A stretch of 64,000 nucleotides of DNA, taken from positions 19,352,479 to 19,416,478 of the forward strand of contig NC_135243.1 in assembly GCF_947623445.1 (NCBI RefSeq), written 5' to 3'. This document shows positions 44,605-56,687 of the stretch, in pieces. This stretch comes from Clavelina lepadiformis. Taxonomy: Eukaryota; Chordata; Ascidiacea; Aplousobranchia; Clavelinidae. The notes below the pieces were generated by a model that made no database searches, was not told the DNA's origin, and was given only the letters and a program-made list of their open reading frames with translations. How positions within the stretch are numbered: the first letter of the stretch is position 1; the number at the start of each line of letters is the position of its first letter. Position numbers and translations under genes: made by a program.

Positions 44605-44951
44605 ACTACGAAAGTCGTATCTTTGGTCCAGTGAATAAAATGCGAAAACTTCACCATTCTTAAACGTTGAAAATTTTACCATTTTGAAGTATTTTCTAGC
44701 AACTTGGGAATTCTTGTTTCAACAGTCTATTTGTGTGAGTTTATCACGACGTATTCCTCCCTGTAAAATAACAACAACCCTTAGTCCTTCCAAAACTTGT
44801 TTTTTAGGAAATCGAAAATTTCTCTTTTGGGGACTAATCATGAAAATATTTTTTCCAGCTAATTCAAAAGTAATGCATTGACAGGTAAGCGATTTCGAGC
44901 TGGCTGCGAGGCCGGCGTTAATTCTACCACTGAAGCAACATTGCATGCACT

Positions 44952-45023
44952 TTCCCATACCGGGAATCGGACCCGGGCCGCCTGGGTGAGAGCCAGGAAT
45001 CCTGACCACTAGACCATCTGGGA
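44952..45023 (-). tRNA. tRNA-Glu-CTC: tRNA-Glu(CTC) copy 108, U55C family
   Basis: U55C, C67A; partner of copy 69. Spacer B, relic C10. Confidence 0.65.
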
Positions 45024-45371
45024 GCTACGAAAGTCGTGTCTTTGGTCCATTCAATAAAATGCGAAAACTTCACCATTCTTAAACGTTGAAAATTTTACCA
45101 TTTTGAAGTATTTTCTAGCAACTTGGGAATTCTTGTTTCAAGAGTCTATTTGTGTGAGTTTATCACGACATATTCCTCCCTGTAAAATAACAACAACCCT
45201 TAGTCCTTCCAAAACTTGTTTATTAGGAAATCGAAAATTTCTCTTTTTTAGGACTAACAATGAAAATATTTTTTCCAGCTAATTCAAAATTAATGCATTG
45301 ATAGGTAAGCGAATTCGGGCTGGCTGCGAAGCCGGCGTTAATTCTAACACTGAACCAACATTGCATGCACT

Positions 45372-45443
45372 TTCCCAGACCGGGAATCGAACCCGGGCCG
45401 CCTGGGTGAGAGCCAGGAATCCTGACCACTAGACCATCTGGGA
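45372..45443 (-). tRNA. tRNA-Glu-CTC: tRNA-Glu(CTC) copy 109, common form
   Basis: Common sequence; partner of copy 70. Spacer A, relic GT. Confidence 0.95.
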
Positions 45444-45790
45444 ACTACGAAAGTCGTGTCTTTGGTCCAGTGAATAATATGCGAAAACTTCACCATTCTT
45501 AAACGTTGAAAATTTTACCATTTTGAAGCATTTTCTAGCAATTTGGGAATTCTTGTTTCAAAAGTCTATTTGTGTGAGTTTATCACGACGTATTCCTCCC
45601 TGTAAAATAACAACAACCCTTAGTCCTTCCAAAACTTGTTTTTTAGGAAATCGAAAATTTCTCTTTTGGCGACTAATAATGAAAATATTTTTTCCAGCTA
45701 ATTTAAAATTAATGCATTGACAGGTAAGCGAATTCGGGCAGGCTGCGAGGCCGGCGTTAATTCTAACACTGAACCAACATTGCATGCACT

Positions 45791-45862
45791 TTCCCAGACT
45801 GGGAATCGAACGCGGGACGCCTGGGTGAGAGCCAGGAATCCTGACCACTAGACCATCTGGGA
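45791..45862 (-). pseudogene. tRNA-Glu(CTC)-like copy 110, degenerate
   Basis: G46U, G52C, G64A; partner of copy 71. Spacer B with ggcgactaat, relic GT. Confidence 0.6.
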
Positions 45863-46209
45863 ACTACGAAAGTCGTGTCTTTGGTCCAGTGAATAATATG
45901 CGAAAACTTCACCATTCTTAAACGTTGAAAATTTTACCATTTTGAAGTATTTTCTAGCAACTTGGGAATTCTTGTTTCAACAGTCTATTTGTGTGAGTTT
46001 ATCACGACGTATTCCTCCCTGTAAAATAACAACAACCCTTAGTCCTTCCAAAACTTGTTTTTTAGGAAATCGAAAATTTCTCTTTTGGGGACTAATCAAG
46101 AAAATATTTTTTCCAGCTAATTTAAAATTAATGCATTGACAGGTAAGCGAATTCGGGCAGGCTGCGAGGCCCGCTTTAATTCTAACACTGAACCTACATT
46201 GCATGCACT

Positions 46210-46281
46210 TTCCCAGACCGGGAATCGAACCCGGGCCGCCTGGGTGAGAGCCAGGAATCCTGACCACTAGACCATCTGGGA
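46210..46281 (-). tRNA. tRNA-Glu-CTC: tRNA-Glu(CTC) copy 111, common form
   Basis: Common sequence; partner of copy 72. Spacer B, relic GT with T8A. Confidence 0.95.
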
Positions 46282-46628
46282 GCTACGAAAGTCGTGCCTT
46301 TGGTCCAGTGAATAATATGACAAAACTTCACCATTCTTAAACGTTGAAAATTTTACCATTTTGAAGCATTTTCTAGCAACTTGGGAATTCTTGTTTCAAG
46401 AGTCTATTTGTGTGAGTTTATCACGACGTATTCCTCCCTGTAAAATAACAACAACCCTTAGTCCTTCCAAAACTTGTTTTTTAGGAAATCGAAAATTTCT
46501 CTTTTGGGGACTAATCATGAAAATATATTTTCCAGCTAATTCAAAATTAATGCATTGACAGGTAAGCGAATTCGGGCAGGCTGCGAGGCCGGCGTTAATT
46601 CTAACACTGAACCAACATTGCATGCACT

Positions 46629-46700
46629 TTCCCAGACCGGGAATCGAACCCGGGCCGCCTGGGTGAGAGCCAGGAATCCTGACCACTAGACCATCTGGGA
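46629..46700 (-). tRNA. tRNA-Glu-CTC: tRNA-Glu(CTC) copy 112, common form
   Basis: Common sequence; partner of copy 73. Spacer B, relic GT. Confidence 0.95.
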
Positions 46701-47047
46701 ACTACGAAAGTCGTGTCTTTGGTCCATTCAATAATATGCGAAAACTTCACCATTCTTAAACGTTGAAAATTTTACCATTTTGAAGTATTTTCTAGCAACT
46801 TGGGAATTCTTGTTTCAACAGTCTATTTGTGTGAGTTTATCACGACGTATTCCTCCCTGTAAAATAACAACAACCCTTAGTCCTTCCAAAACTTGTTTTT
46901 TAGGAAATCGAAAATTTCTCTTTTGGGGACTAATCATGAAAATATTTTTTCCAGCTAATTCAAAAGTAATGCATTGACAGGTAAGCGATTTCGAGCTGGC
47001 TGCGAGGCCGGCGTTAATTCTACCACTGAACCAACATTGCATGCACT

Positions 47048-47119
47048 TTCCCAGACCGGGAATCGGACCCGGGCCGCCTGGGTGAGAGCCAGGAATCCTG
47101 ACCACTAGACCATCTGGGA
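47048..47119 (-). tRNA. tRNA-Glu-CTC: tRNA-Glu(CTC) copy 113, U55C family
   Basis: U55C; partner of copy 74. Spacer B, relic GG. Confidence 0.75.
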
Positions 47120-47466
47120 GCTACGAAAGTCGTGTCTTTGGTCCATTCAATAAAATGCGAAAACTTCACCATTCTTAAACGTTGAAAATTTTACCATTTT
47201 GAAGTATTTTCTAGCAACTTGGGAATTCTTGTTTCAACAGTCTATTTGTGTGAGTTTATCACGACGTATTCCTCCCTGTAAAATAACAACAACCCTTAGT
47301 CCTTCCAAAACTTGTTTTTTAGGAAATCGAAAATTTCTCTTTTGGGGACTAATCATGAAAATATTTTTTCCAGCTAATTCAAAAGTAATGCATTGACAGG
47401 TAAGCGATTTCGAGCTGGCTGCGAGGCCGGCGTTAATTCTACCACTGAAGCAACATTGCATGCACT

Positions 47467-47538
47467 TTCCCATACCGGGAATCGGACCCGGGCCGCCTGG
47501 GTGAGAGCCAGGAATCCTGACCACTAGACCATCTGGGA
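47467..47538 (-). tRNA. tRNA-Glu-CTC: tRNA-Glu(CTC) copy 114, U55C family
   Basis: U55C, C67A; partner of copy 76 but without its extra damage. Spacer B, relic C10. Confidence 0.65.
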
Positions 47539-47885
47539 GCTACGAAAGTCGTGTCTTTGGTCCATTCAATAAAATGCGAAAACTTCACCATTCTTAAACG
47601 TTGAAAATTTTACCATTTTGAAGTATTTTCTAGCAACTTGGGAATTCTTGTTTCAACAGTCTATTTGTGTGAGTTTATCACGACGTATTCCTCCCTGTAA
47701 AATAACAACAACCCTTAGTCCTTCCAAAACTTGTTTTTTAGGAAATCGAAAATTTCTCTTTTGGGGACTAATCATGAAAATATTTTTTCCAGCTAATTTA
47801 AAATTAATGCATTGACAGGTAAGCGAATTCGGGCAGGCTGCGAGGCCGGCGTTAATTCTAACACTGAACCAACATTGCATGCACT

Positions 47886-47957
47886 TTCCCAGACCGGGAA
47901 GCGAACCCGGGCCGCCTGGGTGAGAGCCAGGAATCCTGACCACTAGACCATCTGGGA
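47886..47957 (-). tRNA. tRNA-Glu-CTC: tRNA-Glu(CTC) copy 115, A58C only
   Basis: A58C; partner of copy 77. Spacer B, relic GT. Confidence 0.75.
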
Positions 47958-48304
47958 ACTACGAAAGTCGTGTCTTTGGTCCAGTGAATAATATGCGAAA
48001 ACTTCACCATTCTTAAACGTTGAAAATTTTACCATTTTGAAGTATTTTCTAGCAACTTGGGAATTCTTGTTTCAACAGTCTATTTGTGTGAGTTTATCAC
48101 GACGTATTCCTCCCTGTAAAATAACAACAACCCTTAGTCCTTCCAAAACTTGTTTTTTAGGAAATCGAAAATTTCTCTTTTGGGGACTAATAATGAAAAT
48201 ATTTTTTCCAGCTAATTTAAAATTAATGCATTGACAGGTAAGCGAATTCGGGCAGGCTGCGAGGCCGGCGTTAATTCTAACACTGAACCAACATTGCATG
48301 CACT

Positions 48305-48376
48305 TTCCCAGACCGGGAATCGAACCCGGGCCGCCTGGGTGAGAGCCAGGAATCCTGACCACTAGACCATCTGGGA
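48305..48376 (-). tRNA. tRNA-Glu-CTC: tRNA-Glu(CTC) copy 116, common form
   Basis: Common sequence; last unit of the second large block. Spacer B, relic GT. Confidence 0.95.
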
Positions 48377-48723
48377 ACTACGAAAGTCGTGTCTTTGGTC
48401 CATTCAATAATATGCGAAAACTTCACCATTCTTAAACGTTGAAAATTTTACCATTTTGAAGTATTTTCTAGCAACTTGGGAATTCTTGTTTCAACAGTCT
48501 ATTTGTGTGAGTTTATCACGACGTATTCCTCCCTGTAAAATAACAACAACCCTTAGTCCTTCCAAAACTTGTTTTTTAGGAAATCGAAAATTTCTCTTTT
48601 GGGGACTAATCATGAAAATATTTTTTCCAGCTAATTCAAAAGTAATGCATTGACAGGTAAGCGATTTCGAGCTGGCTGCGAGGCCGGCGTTAATTCTACC
48701 ACTGAACCAACATTGCATGCACT

Positions 48724-48795
48724 TTCCCATACCGGGAATCGGACCCGGGCCGCCTGGGTGAGAGCCAGGAATCCTGACCACTAGACCATCTGGGA
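48724..48795 (-). tRNA. tRNA-Glu-CTC: tRNA-Glu(CTC) copy 117, U55C family
   Basis: U55C, C67A, resembling copy 87. Spacer B, relic GG. Confidence 0.65.
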
Positions 48796-49143
48796 GCTAC
48801 GAAAGTCGTGTCTTTGGTCCATTCAATAAAATGCGAAAACTTCACCATTCTTAAACGTTGAAAATTTTACCATTTTGAAGTATTTTCTAGCAACTTGGGA
48901 ATTCTTGTTTCAAGAGTCTATTTGTGTGAGTTTATCACGACATATTCCTCCCTGTAAAATAACAACAACCCTTAGTCCTTCCAAAACTTGTTTATTAGGA
49001 AATCGAAAATTTCTCTTTTTTAGGACTAACAATGAAAATATTTTTTCCAGCTAATTCAAAATTAATGCATTGACAGGTAAGCGAATTCGGGCTGGCTGCG
49101 AAGCCGGCGTTAATTCTAACACTGAACCAACATTGCATGCACT

Positions 49144-49215
49144 TTCCCAGACCGGGAATCGAACCCGGGCCGCCTGGGTGAGAGCCAGGAATCCTGACCA
49201 CTAGACCATCTGGGA
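49144..49215 (-). tRNA. tRNA-Glu-CTC: tRNA-Glu(CTC) copy 118, common form
   Basis: Common sequence, resembling copy 88 without its early TTTT. Spacer A, relic GT. Confidence 0.95.
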
Positions 49216-49562
49216 ACTACGAAAGTCGTGTCTTTGGTCCAGTGAATAAAATGCGAAAACTTCACCATTCTTAAACGTTGAAAATTTTACCATTTTGAAG
49301 CATTTTCTAGCAATTTGGGAATTCTTGTTTCAAAAGTCTATTTGTGTGAGTTTATCACGACGTATTCCTCCCTGTAAAATAACAACAACCCTTAGTCCTT
49401 CCAAAACTTGTTTTTTAGGAAATCGAAAATTTCTCTTTTGGGGACTAATAATGAAAATATTTTTTCCAGCTAATTTAAAATTAATGCATTGACAGGTAAG
49501 CGAATTCGGGCAGGCTGCGAGGCCGGCGTTAATTCTAACACTGAACCAACATTGCATGCACT

Positions 49563-49634
49563 TTCCCAGACCGGGAATCGAACCCGGGCCGCCTGGGTGA
49601 GAGCCAGGAATCCTGACCACTAGACCATCTGGGA
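49563..49634 (-). tRNA. tRNA-Glu-CTC: tRNA-Glu(CTC) copy 119, common form
   Basis: Common sequence. Spacer B, relic GT. Confidence 0.95.
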
Positions 49635-49981
49635 ACTACGAAAGTCGTGTCTTTGGTCCAGTGAATAAAATGCGAAAACTTCACCATTCTTAAACGTTGA
49701 AAATTTTACCATTTTGAAGTATTTTCTAGCAACTTGGGAATTCTTGTTTCAACAGTCTATTTGTGTGAGTTTATGACGACGTATTCCTCCCTGTAAAATA
49801 ACAACAACCCTTAGTCCTTCCCAAACTTGTTTTTTAGGAAATCGAAAATTTCTCTTTTGGGGACTAATCATGAAAATATTTTTTCCAGCTAATTCAAAAG
49901 TAATGCATTGACAGGTAAGCGATTTCGAGCTGGCTGCGAGGCCGGCGTTAATTCTACCACTGAACCAACATTGCATGCACT

Positions 49982-50053
49982 TTCCCAGACCGGGAATCGG
50001 ACCCGGGCCGCCTGGGTGAGAGCCAGGAATCCTGACCACTAGACCATCTGGGA
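49982..50053 (-). tRNA. tRNA-Glu-CTC: tRNA-Glu(CTC) copy 120, U55C family
   Basis: U55C. Spacer B with tttatgacgacg, shared with the spacer of copy 142. Relic GG. Confidence 0.75.
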
Positions 50054-50400
50054 GCTACGAAAGTCGTGTCTTTGGTCCATTCAATAAAATGCGAAAACTT
50101 CACCATTCTTAAACGTTGAAAATTTTACCATTTTGAAGTATTTTCTAGCAACTTGGGAATTCTTGTTTCAACAGTCTATTTGTGTGAGTTTATCACGACG
50201 TATTCCTCCCTGTAAAATAACAACAACCCTTAGTCCTTCCAAAACTTGTTTTTTAGGAAATCGAAAATTTCTCTTTTGGGGACTAATCATGAAAATATTT
50301 TTTCCAGCTAATTCAAAAGTAATGCATTGACAGGTAAGCGATTTCGAGCTGGCTGCGAGGCCGGCGTTAATTCTACCACTGAACCAACATTGCATGCACT

Positions 50401-50472
50401 TTCCCAGACCGGGAATCGAACCCGGGCCGCCTGGGTGAGAACCAGTAATCCTGACCACTAGACCATCTGGGA
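50401..50472 (-). tRNA. tRNA-Glu-CTC: tRNA-Glu(CTC) copy 121
   Basis: C27A, C32U. Spacer B, relic GG. Confidence 0.85.
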
Positions 50473-50819
50473 ACTACGAAAGTCGTGTCTTTGGTCCAGT
50501 GAATAATATGCGAAAACTTCACCATTCTTAAACGTTGAAAATTTTACCATTTTGAAGTATTTTCTAGCAACTTGGGAATTCTTGTTTCAACAGTCTATTT
50601 GTGTGAGTTTATCACGACGTATTCCTCCCTGTAAAATAACAACAACCCTTAGTCCTTCCAAAACTTGTTTTTTAGGAAATCGAAAATTTCTCTTTTGGGG
50701 ACTAATCATGAAAATATTTTTTCCAGCTAATTCAAAAGCAATGCATTGACAGGTAAGCGATTTCGAGCTGGCTGCGAGGCCGGCGTTAATTCTACCACTG
50801 AAGCAACATTGCATGCACT

Positions 50820-50891
50820 TTCCCATACCGGGAATCGGACCCGGGCCGCCTGGGTGAGAGCCAGGAATCCTGACCACTAGACCATCTGGGA
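50820..50891 (-). tRNA. tRNA-Glu-CTC: tRNA-Glu(CTC) copy 122, U55C family
   Basis: U55C, C67A. Spacer B with a private aaaagcaatg, relic C10. Confidence 0.65.
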
Positions 50892-51238
50892 GCTACGAAA
50901 GTCGTGTCTTTGGTCCATTCAATAAAATGCGAAAACTTCACCATTCTTAAACGTTGAAAATTTTACCATTTTGAAGTATTTTCTAGCAACTTGGGAATTC
51001 TTGTTTCAACAGTCTATTTGTGTGAGTTTATCACGACGTATTCCTCCCTGTAAAATAACAACAACCCTTAGTCCTTCCAAAACTTGTTTTTTAGGAAATC
51101 GAAAATTTCTCTTTTGGGGACTAATCATGAAAATATTTTTTCCAGCTAATTTAAAATTAATGCATTGACAGGTAAGCGAATTCGGGCAGGCTGCGAGGCC
51201 GGCGTTAATTCTAACACTGAACCAACATTGCATGCACT

Positions 51239-51310
51239 TTCCCAGACCGGGAAGCGAACCCGGGCCGCCTGGGTGAGAGCCAGGAATCCTGACCACTAGA
51301 CCATCTGGGA
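51239..51310 (-). tRNA. tRNA-Glu-CTC: tRNA-Glu(CTC) copy 123, A58C only
   Basis: A58C. Spacer B, relic GT. Confidence 0.75.
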
Positions 51311-51657
51311 ACTACGAAAGTCGTGTCTTTGGTCCAGTGAATAATATGCGAAAACTTCACCATTCTTAAACGTTGAAAATTTTACCATTTTGAAGTATTT
51401 TCTAGCAACTTGGGAATTCTTGTTTCAACAGTCTATTTGTGTGAGTTTATCACGACGTATTCCTCCCTGTAAAATAACAACAACCCTTAGTCCTTCCAAA
51501 ACTTGTTTTTTAGGAAATCGAAAATTTCTCTTTTGGGGACTAATAATGAAAATATTTTTTCCAGCTAATTTAAAATTAATGCATTGACAGGTAAGCGAAT
51601 TCGGGCAGGCTGCGAGGCCGGCGTTAATTCTAACACTGAACCAACATTGCATGCACT

Positions 51658-51729
51658 TTCCCAGACCGGGAATCGAACCCGGGCCGCCTGGGTGAGAGCC
51701 AGGAATCCTGACCACTAGACCATCTGGGA
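51658..51729 (-). tRNA. tRNA-Glu-CTC: tRNA-Glu(CTC) copy 124, common form
   Basis: Common sequence. Spacer B, relic GT. Confidence 0.95.
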
Positions 51730-52076
51730 ACTACGAAAGTCGTGTCTTTGGTCCATTCAATAATATGCGAAAACTTCACCATTCTTAAACGTTGAAAATT
51801 TTACCATTTTGAAGTATTTTCTAGCAACTTGGGAATTCTTGTTTCAACAGTCTATTTGTGTGAGTTTATCACGACGTATTCCTCCCTGTAAAATAACAAC
51901 AACCCTTAGTCCTTCCAAAACTTGTTTTTTAGGAAATCGAAAATTTCTCTTTTGGGGACTAATCATGAAAATATTTTTTCCAGCTAATTCAAAAGTAATG
52001 CATTGACAGGTAAGCGATTTCGAGCTGGCTGCGAGGCCGGCGTTAATTCTACCACTGAACCAACATTGCATGCACT

Positions 52077-52148
52077 TTCCCAGACCGGGAATCGGACCCG
52101 GGCCGCCTGGGTGAGAGCCAGGAATCCTGACCACTAGACCATCTGGGA
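52077..52148 (-). tRNA. tRNA-Glu-CTC: tRNA-Glu(CTC) copy 125, U55C family
   Basis: U55C. Spacer B, relic GG. Confidence 0.75.
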
Positions 52149-52495
52149 GCTACGAAAGTCGTGTCTTTGGTCCATTCAATAAAATGCGAAAACTTCACCA
52201 TTCTTAAACGTTGAAAATTTTACCATTTTGAAGTATTTTCTAGCAACTTGGGAATTCTTGTTTCAACAGTCTATTTGTGTGAGTTTATCACGACGTATTC
52301 CTCCCTGTAAAATAACAACAACCCTTAGTCCTTCCAAAACTTGTTTTTAAGGAAATCGAAAATTTCTCTTTTGGGGACTAATCATGAAAATATTTTTTCC
52401 AGCTAATTCAAAAGTAATGCAATGACAGGTAAGCGATTTCGAGCTGGCTGCGAGGCCGGCGTTAATTCTACCACTGAACCAACATTGCATGCACT

Positions 52496-52567
52496 TTCCC
52501 ATACCGGGAATCGGACCCGGGCCGCCTGGGTGAGAGCCAGGAATCCTGACCACTAGACCATCTGGGA
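52496..52567 (-). tRNA. tRNA-Glu-CTC: tRNA-Glu(CTC) copy 126, U55C family
   Basis: U55C, C67A. Spacer B with gtttttaagg, relic GG. Confidence 0.65.
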
Positions 52568-52915
52568 GCTACGAAAGTCGTGTCTTTGGTCCATTCAATA
52601 AAATGCGAAAACTTCACCATTCTTAAACGTTGAAAATTTTACCATTTTGAAGTATTTTCTAGCAACTTGGGAATTCTTGTTTCAAGAGTCTATTTGTGTG
52701 AGTTTATCACGACATATTCCTCCCTGTAAAATAACAACAACCCTTAGTCCTTCCAAAACTTGTTTATTAGGAAATCGAAAATTTCTCTTTTTTAGGATTA
52801 ACAATGAAAATATTTTTTCCAGCTAATTCAAAATTAATGCATTGACAGGTAAGCGAATTCGGGCTGGCTGCGAAGCCGGCGTTAATTCTAACACTGAACC
52901 AACATTGCATGCACT

Positions 52916-52987
52916 TTCCCAGACCGGGAATCGAACCCGGGCCGCCTGGGTGAGAACCAGTAATCCTGACCACTAGACCATCTGGGA
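52916..52987 (-). tRNA. tRNA-Glu-CTC: tRNA-Glu(CTC) copy 127
   Basis: C27A, C32U. Spacer A with ggattaac, relic GT. Confidence 0.85.
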
Positions 52988-53334
52988 ACTACGAAAGTCG
53001 TGTCTTTGGTCCAGTGAATAATATGCGAAAACTTCACCATTCTTAAACGTTGAAAATTTTACCATTTTGAAGTATTTTCTAGCAACTTGGGAATTCTTGT
53101 TTCAACAGTCTATTTGTGTGAGTTTATCACGACGTATTCCTCCCTGTAAAATAACAACAACCCTTAGTCCTTCCAAAACTTGTTTTTTAGGAAATCGAAA
53201 ATTTCTCTTTTGGGGACTAATCATGAAAATATTTTTTCCAGCTAATTCAAAAGTAATGCATTGACAGGTAAGCGATTTCGAGCTGGCTGCGAGGCCGGCG
53301 TTAATTCTACCACTGAAGCAACATTGCATGCACT

Positions 53335-53406
53335 TTCCCATACCGGGAATCGGACCCGGGCCGCCTGGGTGAGAGCCAGGAATCCTGACCACTAGACCAT
53401 CTGGGA
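53335..53406 (-). tRNA. tRNA-Glu-CTC: tRNA-Glu(CTC) copy 128, U55C family
   Basis: U55C, C67A. Spacer B, relic C10. Confidence 0.65.
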
Positions 53407-53753
53407 ACTACGAAAGTCGTGTCTTTGGTCCATTCAATAAAATGCGAAAACTTCACCATTCTTAAACGTTGAAAATTTTACCATTTTGAAGTATTTTCTA
53501 GCAACTTGGGAATTCTTGTTTCAACAGTCTATTTGTGTGAGTTTATCACGACGTATTCCTCCCTGTAAAATAACAACAACCCTTAGTCCTTCCAAAACTT
53601 GTTTTTTAGGAAATCGAAAATTTCTCTTTTGGGGACTAATCATGAAAATATTTTTTCCAGCTAATTTAAAATTAATGCATTGACAGGTAAGCGAATTCGG
53701 GCAGGCTGCGAGGCCGGCGTTAATTCTAACACTGAACCAACATTGCATGCACT

Positions 53754-53825
53754 TTCCCAGACCGGGAAGCGAACCCGGGCCGCCTGGGTGAGAGCCAGGA
53801 ATCCTGACCACTAGACCATCTGGGA
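53754..53825 (-). tRNA. tRNA-Glu-CTC: tRNA-Glu(CTC) copy 129, A58C only
   Basis: A58C. Spacer B, relic GT. Confidence 0.75.
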
Positions 53826-54172
53826 ACTACGAAAGTCGTGTCTTTGGTCCAGTGAATAATATGCGAAAACTTCACCATTCTTAAACGTTGAAAATTTTAC
53901 CATTTTGAAGTATTTTCTAGCAACTTGGGAATTCTTGTTTCAACAGTCTATTTGTGTGAGTTTATCACGACGTATTCCTCCCTGTAAAATAACAACAACC
54001 CTTAGTCCTTCCAAAACTTGTTTTTTAGGAAATCGAAAATTTCTCTTTTGGGGACTAATAATGAAAATATTTTTTCCAGCTAATTTAAAATTAATGCATT
54101 GACAGGTAAGCGAATTCGGGCAGGCTGCGAGGCCGGCGTTAATTCTAACACTGAACCAACATTGCATGCACT

Positions 54173-54244
54173 TTCCCAGACCGGGAATCGAACCCGGGCC
54201 GCCTGGGTGAGAGCCAGGAATCCTGACCACTAGACCATCTGGGA
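54173..54244 (-). tRNA. tRNA-Glu-CTC: tRNA-Glu(CTC) copy 130, common form
   Basis: Common sequence. Spacer B, relic GT. Confidence 0.95.
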
Positions 54245-54591
54245 ACTACGAAAGTCGTGTCTTTGGTCCATTCAATAATATGCGAAAACTTCACCATTCT
54301 TAAACGTTGAAAATTTTACCATTTTGAAGTATTTTCTAGCAACTTGGGAATTCTTGTTTCAACAGTCTATTTGTGTGAGTTTATCACGACGTATTCCTCC
54401 CTGTAAAATAACAACAACCCTTAGTCCTTCCAAAACTTGTTTTTTAGGAAATCGAAAATTTCTCTTTTGGGGACTAATCATGAAAATATTTTTTCCAGCT
54501 AATTTAAAATTAATGCATTGACAGGTAAGCGAATTCGGGCAGGCTGCGAGGCCGGCGTTAATTCTAACACTGAACCAACATTGCATGCACT

Positions 54592-54663
54592 TTCCCAGAC
54601 CGGGAAGCGAACCCGGGCCGCCTGGGTGAGAGCCAGGAATCCTGACCACTAGACCATCTGGGA
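54592..54663 (-). tRNA. tRNA-Glu-CTC: tRNA-Glu(CTC) copy 131, A58C only
   Basis: A58C; copies 131-132 repeat the pair 129-130. Spacer B, relic GT. Confidence 0.75.
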
Positions 54664-55010
54664 ACTACGAAAGTCGTGTCTTTGGTCCAGTGAATAATAT
54701 GCGAAAACTTCACCATTCTTAAACGTTGAAAATTTTACCATTTTGAAGTATTTTCTAGCAACTTGGGAATTCTTGTTTCAACAGTCTATTTGTGTGAGTT
54801 TATCACGACGTATTCCTCCCTGTAAAATAACAACAACCCTTAGTCCTTCCAAAACTTGTTTTTTAGGAAATCGAAAATTTCTCTTTTGGGGACTAATAAT
54901 GAAAATATTTTTTCCAGCTAATTTAAAATTAATGCATTGACAGGTAAGCGAATTCGGGCAGGCTGCGAGGCCGGCGTTAATTCTAACACTGAACCAACAT
55001 TGCATGCACT

Positions 55011-55082
55011 TTCCCAGACCGGGAATCGAACCCGGGCCGCCTGGGTGAGAGCCAAAAATCCTGACCACTAGACCATCTGGGA
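55011..55082 (-). tRNA. tRNA-Glu-CTC: tRNA-Glu(CTC) copy 132
   Basis: C27U and C28U change two stem pairs to U-G wobbles, so the stem can still form. Spacer B, relic GT. Confidence 0.85.
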
Positions 55083-55429
55083 ACTACGAAAGTCGTGTCT
55101 TTGGTCCATTCAATAAAATGCGAAAACTTCACCATTCTTAAACGTTGAAAATTTTACCATTTTGAAGTATTTTCTAGCAACTTGGGAATTCTTGTTTCAA
55201 CAGTCTATTTGTGTGAGTTTATCACGACGTATTCCTCCCTGTAAAATAACAACAACCCTTAGTCCTTCCAAAACTTGTTTTTAAGGAAATCGAAAATTTC
55301 TCTTTTGGGGACTAATCATGAAAATATTTTTTCCAGCTAATTCAAAAGTAATGCATTGACAGGTAAGCGATTTCGAGCTGGCTGCGAGGCCGGCGTTAAT
55401 TCTACCACTGAACCAACATTGCATGCACT

Positions 55430-55501
55430 TTCCCATACCGGGAATCGGACCCGGGCCGCCTGGGTGAGAGCCAGGAATCCTGACCACTAGACCATCTGGG
55501 A
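55430..55501 (-). tRNA. tRNA-Glu-CTC: tRNA-Glu(CTC) copy 133, U55C family
   Basis: U55C, C67A; partner of copy 126. Spacer B with gtttttaagg, relic GG. Confidence 0.65.
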
Positions 55502-55849
55502 GCTACGAAAGTCGTGTCTTTGGTCCATTCAATAAAATGCGAAAACTTCACCATTCTTAAACGTTGAAAATTTTACCATTTTGAAGTATTTTCTAGCAAC
55601 TTGGGAATTCTTGTTTCAAGAGTCTATTTGTGTGAGTTTATCACGACATATTCCTCCCTGTAAAATAACAACAACCCTTAGTCCTTCCAAAACTTGTTTA
55701 TTAGGAAATCGAAAATTTCTCTTTTTTAGGATTAACAATGAAAATATTTTTTCCAGCTAATTCAAAATTAATGCATTGACAGGTAAGCGAATTCGGGCTG
55801 GCTGCGAAGCCGGCGTTAATTCTAACACTGAACCAACATTGCATGCACT

Positions 55850-55921
55850 TTCCCAGACCGGGAATCGAACCCGGGCCGCCTGGGTGAGAACCAGTAATCC
55901 TGACCACTAGACCATCTGGGA
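55850..55921 (-). tRNA. tRNA-Glu-CTC: tRNA-Glu(CTC) copy 134
   Basis: C27A, C32U; partner of copy 127. Spacer A with ggattaac, relic GT. Confidence 0.85.
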
Positions 55922-56268
55922 ACTACGAAAGTCGTGTCTTTGGTCCAGTGAATAATATGCGAAAACTTCACCATTCTTAAACGTTGAAAATTTTACCATT
56001 TTGAAGTATTTTCTAGCAACTTGGGAATTCTTGTTTCAACAGTCTATTTGTGTGAGTTTATCACGACGTATTCCTCCCTGTAAAATAACAACAACCCTTA
56101 GTCCTTCCAAAACTTGTTTTTTAGGAAATCGAAAATTTCTCTTTTGGGGACTAATCATGAAAATATTTTTTCCAGCTAATTCAAAAGTAATGCATTGACA
56201 GGTAAGCGATTTCGAGCTGGCTGCGAGGCCGGCGTTAATTCTACCACTGAAGCAACATTGCATGCACT

Positions 56269-56340
56269 TTCCCAGACCGGGAATCGGACCCGGGCCGCCT
56301 GGGTGAGAGCCAGGAATCCTGACCACTAGACCATCTGGGA
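56269..56340 (-). tRNA. tRNA-Glu-CTC: tRNA-Glu(CTC) copy 135, U55C family
   Basis: U55C, without the C67A of its partner 128. Spacer B, relic C10. Confidence 0.75.
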
Positions 56341-56687
56341 ACTACGAAAGTCGTGTCTTTGGTCCATTCAATAAAATGCGAAAACTTCACCATTCTTAAA
56401 CGTTGAAAATTTTACCATTTTGAAGTATTTTCTAGCAACTTGGGAATTCTTGTTTCAACAGTCTATTTGTGTGAGTTTATCACGACGTATTCCTCCCTGT
56501 AAAATAACAACAACCCTTAGTCCTTCCAAAACTTGTTTTTTAGGAAATCGAAAATTTCTCTTTTGGGGACTAATCATGAAAATATTTTTTCCAGCTAATT
56601 TAAAATTAATGCATTGACAGGTAAGCGAATTCGGGCAGGCTGCGAGGCCGGCGTTAATTCTAACACTGAACCAACATTGCATGCACT

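Larger units (their letters stand above)
39290..48400 (-). repeat. Second block of the large duplication, copies 95-116
   Basis: This is the partner of the block at 22.1-32.4 kb and lacks three of its units. It has local differences, such as copy 104, which has a GT relic where copy 63 has GG, suggesting some later conversion between units. Confidence 0.8.
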
